From Candidatus Jordarchaeia archaeon (GTDB taxonomy: Archaea; Asgardarchaeota; Jordiarchaeia; Jordiarchaeales; Freyrarchaeaceae): a DNA stretch of 8,739 nt. This document shows positions 6,967 through 8,739 of this stretch, piece by piece. A model generated the notes under the pieces. That model was not told the origin of the DNA. It searched no databases and worked only from the letters and a program-made list of their open reading frames with translations. The stretch covers positions 986 to 9,724 of the forward strand of contig JAHAWR010000026.1 of the NCBI GenBank assembly GCA_018383835.1. The letters run 5' to 3'. Position 1 is the first letter of the stretch; every line of letters starts with the position of its first letter. Made by a program: the position numbers and the translations under genes.

Positions 6967-6973
6967 CACTCCC
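6967..6973 (-). promoter_or_regulatory. Shine-Dalgarno that decides the TTG start
   Basis: GGGAGTG on the minus strand matches the archaeal anti-Shine-Dalgarno well and stands 7 nt before TTG 6959. The longer frame from ATG 6983 has no such site and would add eight residues ahead of the signal peptide. Confidence 0.65.
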
Positions 6974-7024
6974 TTGATGGCATTTTTCGAACATGGATAT
7001 TGCAATATTAATGATATGAATTTT

Positions 7025-7047
7025 TCGTTATATTTGAAAAATATAAA
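7025..7047 (-). promoter_or_regulatory. TATA-like promoter of the secreted-protein gene
   Basis: On the minus strand TTTATATTTTTC and CAAATATAAC lie side by side. Either would place the start around 7004-7016, leaving a leader of roughly 45-55 nt that includes the Shine-Dalgarno at 6967-6973. Which box is used cannot be told. Confidence 0.4.
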
Positions 7048-7049
7048 GC

Positions 7050-7925
7050 ATTTTGAAAAAACGAAATTGTGTTAGCGCGGCAGCTCCCGATGAATTTATG
7101 ATTTACAATTTTTGATTTCCTAATTGTTTGCCGTTTGCGGAATGGGAGGCTCCAGTTCCTTGAGGAAAAGGAGAGCTCACCTAGGTTTTCCAGAAGCCCA
7201 CAAATAGGTTTCACCATAGTCCTGGAGCTATTTTTGCGACTTCGCCCCCCCCCACCAGGGGGTTCCCTTGGCTAGATATACGATAGTGTTTTCTGCGACT
7301 ATTTTGCTCAGCAGTTCCTCTCACCTTCTATGGGGGTTATCTCGTCCACCTGCGGGTGTTTTCTCCTGTCTTTTTGCCCTTTCGGAGCTCTCGGAAGAGG
7401 GTTCTTTTTCCGCGCCACCTGGTATCCAGTTTCCCCACGGTTTGGGTGCGGGGGTGCCCAGTCCAGGGAGGCTTTAAATTTTTCTCTATGTCTGGAGAGG
7501 AATCCCGGGCTCCAAGTGTTAGTAGAGGGCGTGGTCTTGAATTCTGTAGCGTAAGAGTAGCCCTTTTGGAAGTTGACTTTTTGTCCTCCTGAGGACAGCT
7601 TTCCACTTCGGGGGCAATGTCCTGTGCACTTCCCAGAGGATATCTTCCTTACGGGGCTCCCTCCGTTTTTCTCAGCTATGACTGTTCTTTGGTTAGTTTT
7701 TGCGGGGTTTAACCTTCTTCGAGATAAGCCCGTAGTGGCTGCAGTGGCTTGGCGGTTTCATGTGTAAGTTCTTTTATTTTGTTTGTTGAATGTTAAGTCG
7801 AGTCCCCCCCTTGAAATCTTTTAAGCCTTTTTACGCATTCCCCTCTATGCTCCTTTAAAGCCTCATTTTCTGCATTCCTCTCAAAAAGTCTTCATTTTTG
7901 AAGGAAAAGAGCTTGCACCACGCTA
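7050..7925. other. Gene-free, pyrimidine-biased stretch
   Basis: About 0.9 kb without a convincing gene. The plus strand is C/T-rich from about 7210. The longest frames on both strands overlap each other, lack ribosome sites and have no family motif. On the minus strand 7671 to 7522 is open for 50 codons and reads as a basic, charged peptide (for example VHRTLPPKWKAVLRRTKSQL), continued in another frame by GYQVARKKNPLPRAPKGQKD, so a worn-out gene is possible but A/G-rich DNA gives such peptides anyway. Local structures: nine Cs at 7245-7253 forming a CCCCC-ACCA-GGGGG hairpin (7249-7262), and a GTCCTC/GAGGAC hairpin (7583-7596). Confidence 0.5.
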
Positions 7926-7927
7926 AC

Positions 7928-7985
7928 CATAAAAATTAAGGCGCCGAAGGGGGAAATTAAAACCCTATGCGAGGAGGAGACCATG
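7928..7985 (+). promoter_or_regulatory. Orphan promoter, Shine-Dalgarno and ATG
   Basis: CCATAAAAATTAAGG (7928-7942) is a TATA-like box. A start about 26 bp on falls near 7961, and GAGGAGGAG (7971-7979) is among the strongest ribosome sites in the window, 3-5 nt before ATG 7983. Yet the frame reads only MLPLP before TAA 7998. See the adjoining feature for what follows. Confidence 0.45.
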
Positions 7986-8159
7986 TTACCGCTCCCTTAA
8001 CTCCATGGAAGCCGCACTGGTTTCCTGTCTGCTCTGCAGCCCGGAAAAGTAGGTCTTGAACCCTACAGCCTCTGCCTCCCTTCTGGTCAGGGAAATGTGG
8101 AGACAGCGCGCAAACGTGCTAAGGAGGTCTGGAAAGCCGCCTCTTTCAGCAAACACTAA
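7983..8159 (+). pseudogene. Possible small broken gene with a stop at codon 6
   Basis: From ATG 7983 the frame stops at codon 6 (TAA 7998-8000) and is then open for 52 more codons to TAA 8157-8159. The tail contains GKVGLEPYSLCLPSGQGN and then VETARKRAKEVWKAASFSKH, the second part a plausible amphipathic helix. No family is recognised. Further on in the same frame are more stops and a stretch ending CPGRIFEV near 8290-8300. Stop density over the whole 8001-8341 frame is about what chance gives, so the coding claim rests on the strong initiation site and the 52-codon run. A leader peptide or a structured RNA transcribed from the same promoter is an equally fair reading. Confidence 0.25.
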
Positions 8160-8341
8160 AGGTTCAGGTGGTGGAGGCATCCTAGGAGGGGCGTGAAGGA
8201 AAGGGAAGAAACTGTGCCCCCTAAAGCCTGAAGTAAGCCTTAGCCTCCGGGGGGAACTTGGGAGGACTGTGTGGTGGAGAAATGCCCAGGGAGGATTTTT
8301 GAGGTGTGCCACACAGATCGGTTGATGCCCCTAAAAGTGCA

Positions 8342-8739
8342 CTAAAACTTTTTGTTCCCCTGTAAAGTTGCCGAAACGAAAAGAGCTTCACAGTACTTGT
8401 CCGTTTTAGTTGTAGTGACGTATGGTGCTCTTATGTGTAGGTATACGTCGCGTCTTACTTGGATTGTGATGATGGTCCATGTTTCTATTGGAATATTTTA
8501 TGCCAAGCCACGTTCACGTTAGCGCCCAGATGGTGACCTTTATTGGTAGTTGCAGAAATATCGAATTCGCTGTTACCATCGTATGGGTTTATTGCTGTTT
8601 AGTTCACGTATACTGTGATCATTGTTGGGTGGCATTCTTCTTTTCTCTTTAATCTGGGGTGTGCCCTGTATGTTGCCGGGTTTGCCCGTTGATTGTTATC
8701 GTGGCGTTTTTTCGGTCTTCAATAACTTTTCTCTGACTT
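8342..8739 (-). pseudogene. Decayed gene for a secreted beta-sandwich-like protein, cut by window edge
   Basis: On the minus strand a frame from about 8718 reads through MITVYVN, an in-frame TAA (8599-8601), then TAINPYDGNSEFDISATTNK and GANVNVAWHK to TAG 8485. A second frame opens at 8497 with NIPIETWTIITIQVRRDVYL, then HIRAPYVTTTKTDKYCEALF, ending at TAG 8342. TITINGQT near the right end lies in another frame again. The alternating polar/hydrophobic pattern, many Thr/Asn/Val and the GANV motif are typical of Ig-like or carboxypeptidase-regulatory-like domains in archaeal surface proteins. At least one stop and one or two frameshifts break it. The upstream part is outside the window, so a large S-layer-like or adhesin-like protein is possible. 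Family call is inference only. Confidence 0.4.

Noticed and set aside
8049..8066. tRNA T-arm-like hairpin (minus strand, GGGTTCAAGACC)
   Set aside because: The stem gives an 8-nt loop rather than 7, and no matching acceptor, D-arm or anticodon arm is present upstream.
7986..8312. 108-codon minus-strand ORF starting GTG
   Set aside because: No ribosome site, Pro/His/Arg-rich composition without recognisable motif, and it overlaps the stronger initiation signals on the plus strand. It cannot be fully excluded.
7928..8355. RNase P RNA or SRP RNA
   Set aside because: Size and G/C content would suit, but I could not find the conserved RNase P core blocks or the SRP helix 8 GGAAGGGAGCA-type motif.

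Overview
The window looks archaeal, most likely from a hyperthermophilic member of the Thermoproteota/TACK group. The signs are TATA-like promoters at archaeal spacing, GGTG/GAGG Shine-Dalgarno motifs, TTG starts, AGG/AGA-rich arginine codons, an archaeal GlnA, an Lrp-type regulator with a RAM domain, and HEPN-type debris. I cannot name a genus from sequence alone.

Left part (1-1785): glutamine synthetase (glnA, minus strand, cut by the window edge) faces away from an Lrp/AsnC-family regulator across about 320 bp of AT-rich control DNA. This is a plausible nitrogen or amino-acid regulatory pair. The regulator appears broken: the helix-turn-helix half and the RAM half are in different frames, and removing two bases near 1361 restores a full family-length protein.

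Centre (1786-4771): a 664-residue coiled-coil protein with a C-terminal winged-helix-like end lies on the minus strand. It contains three perfect copies plus a partial copy of a 42-bp tandem repeat, in frame and equal to two heptads. It shares a 64-bp divergent intergenic region with a well-conserved ribokinase (rbsK) on the plus strand.

Decayed accessory stretch (4772-5700): minus-strand debris includes a HEPN-domain gene broken by a stop and frameshifts. Next to it is a short coding tail and a perfect 9-bp hairpin that resemble the right end of an IS200/IS605-type element. No intact gene lies here.

Right part (5700-8739): one intact gene encodes a secreted protein with a signal peptide, a permuted-papain (YiiX/NlpC-P60-like) core carrying H103 and C229, and a C-terminal acidic beta-rich domain that looks C2-like. 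Its strong Shine-Dalgarno motif points to a TTG start eight codons inside the longest frame. About 1.3 kb beyond it holds no convincing gene. It does contain an orphan promoter/Shine-Dalgarno/ATG followed after five codons by a stop, and several G/C-rich hairpins. The right edge (8342-8739, minus) reads like a decayed secreted beta-sandwich protein gene.

No complete new multi-gene system is evident. The best leads are the frameshifted regulator next to glnA, the peptidase-plus-C2-like secreted protein, the exact heptad-doublet repeat, and the transposon/HEPN debris.
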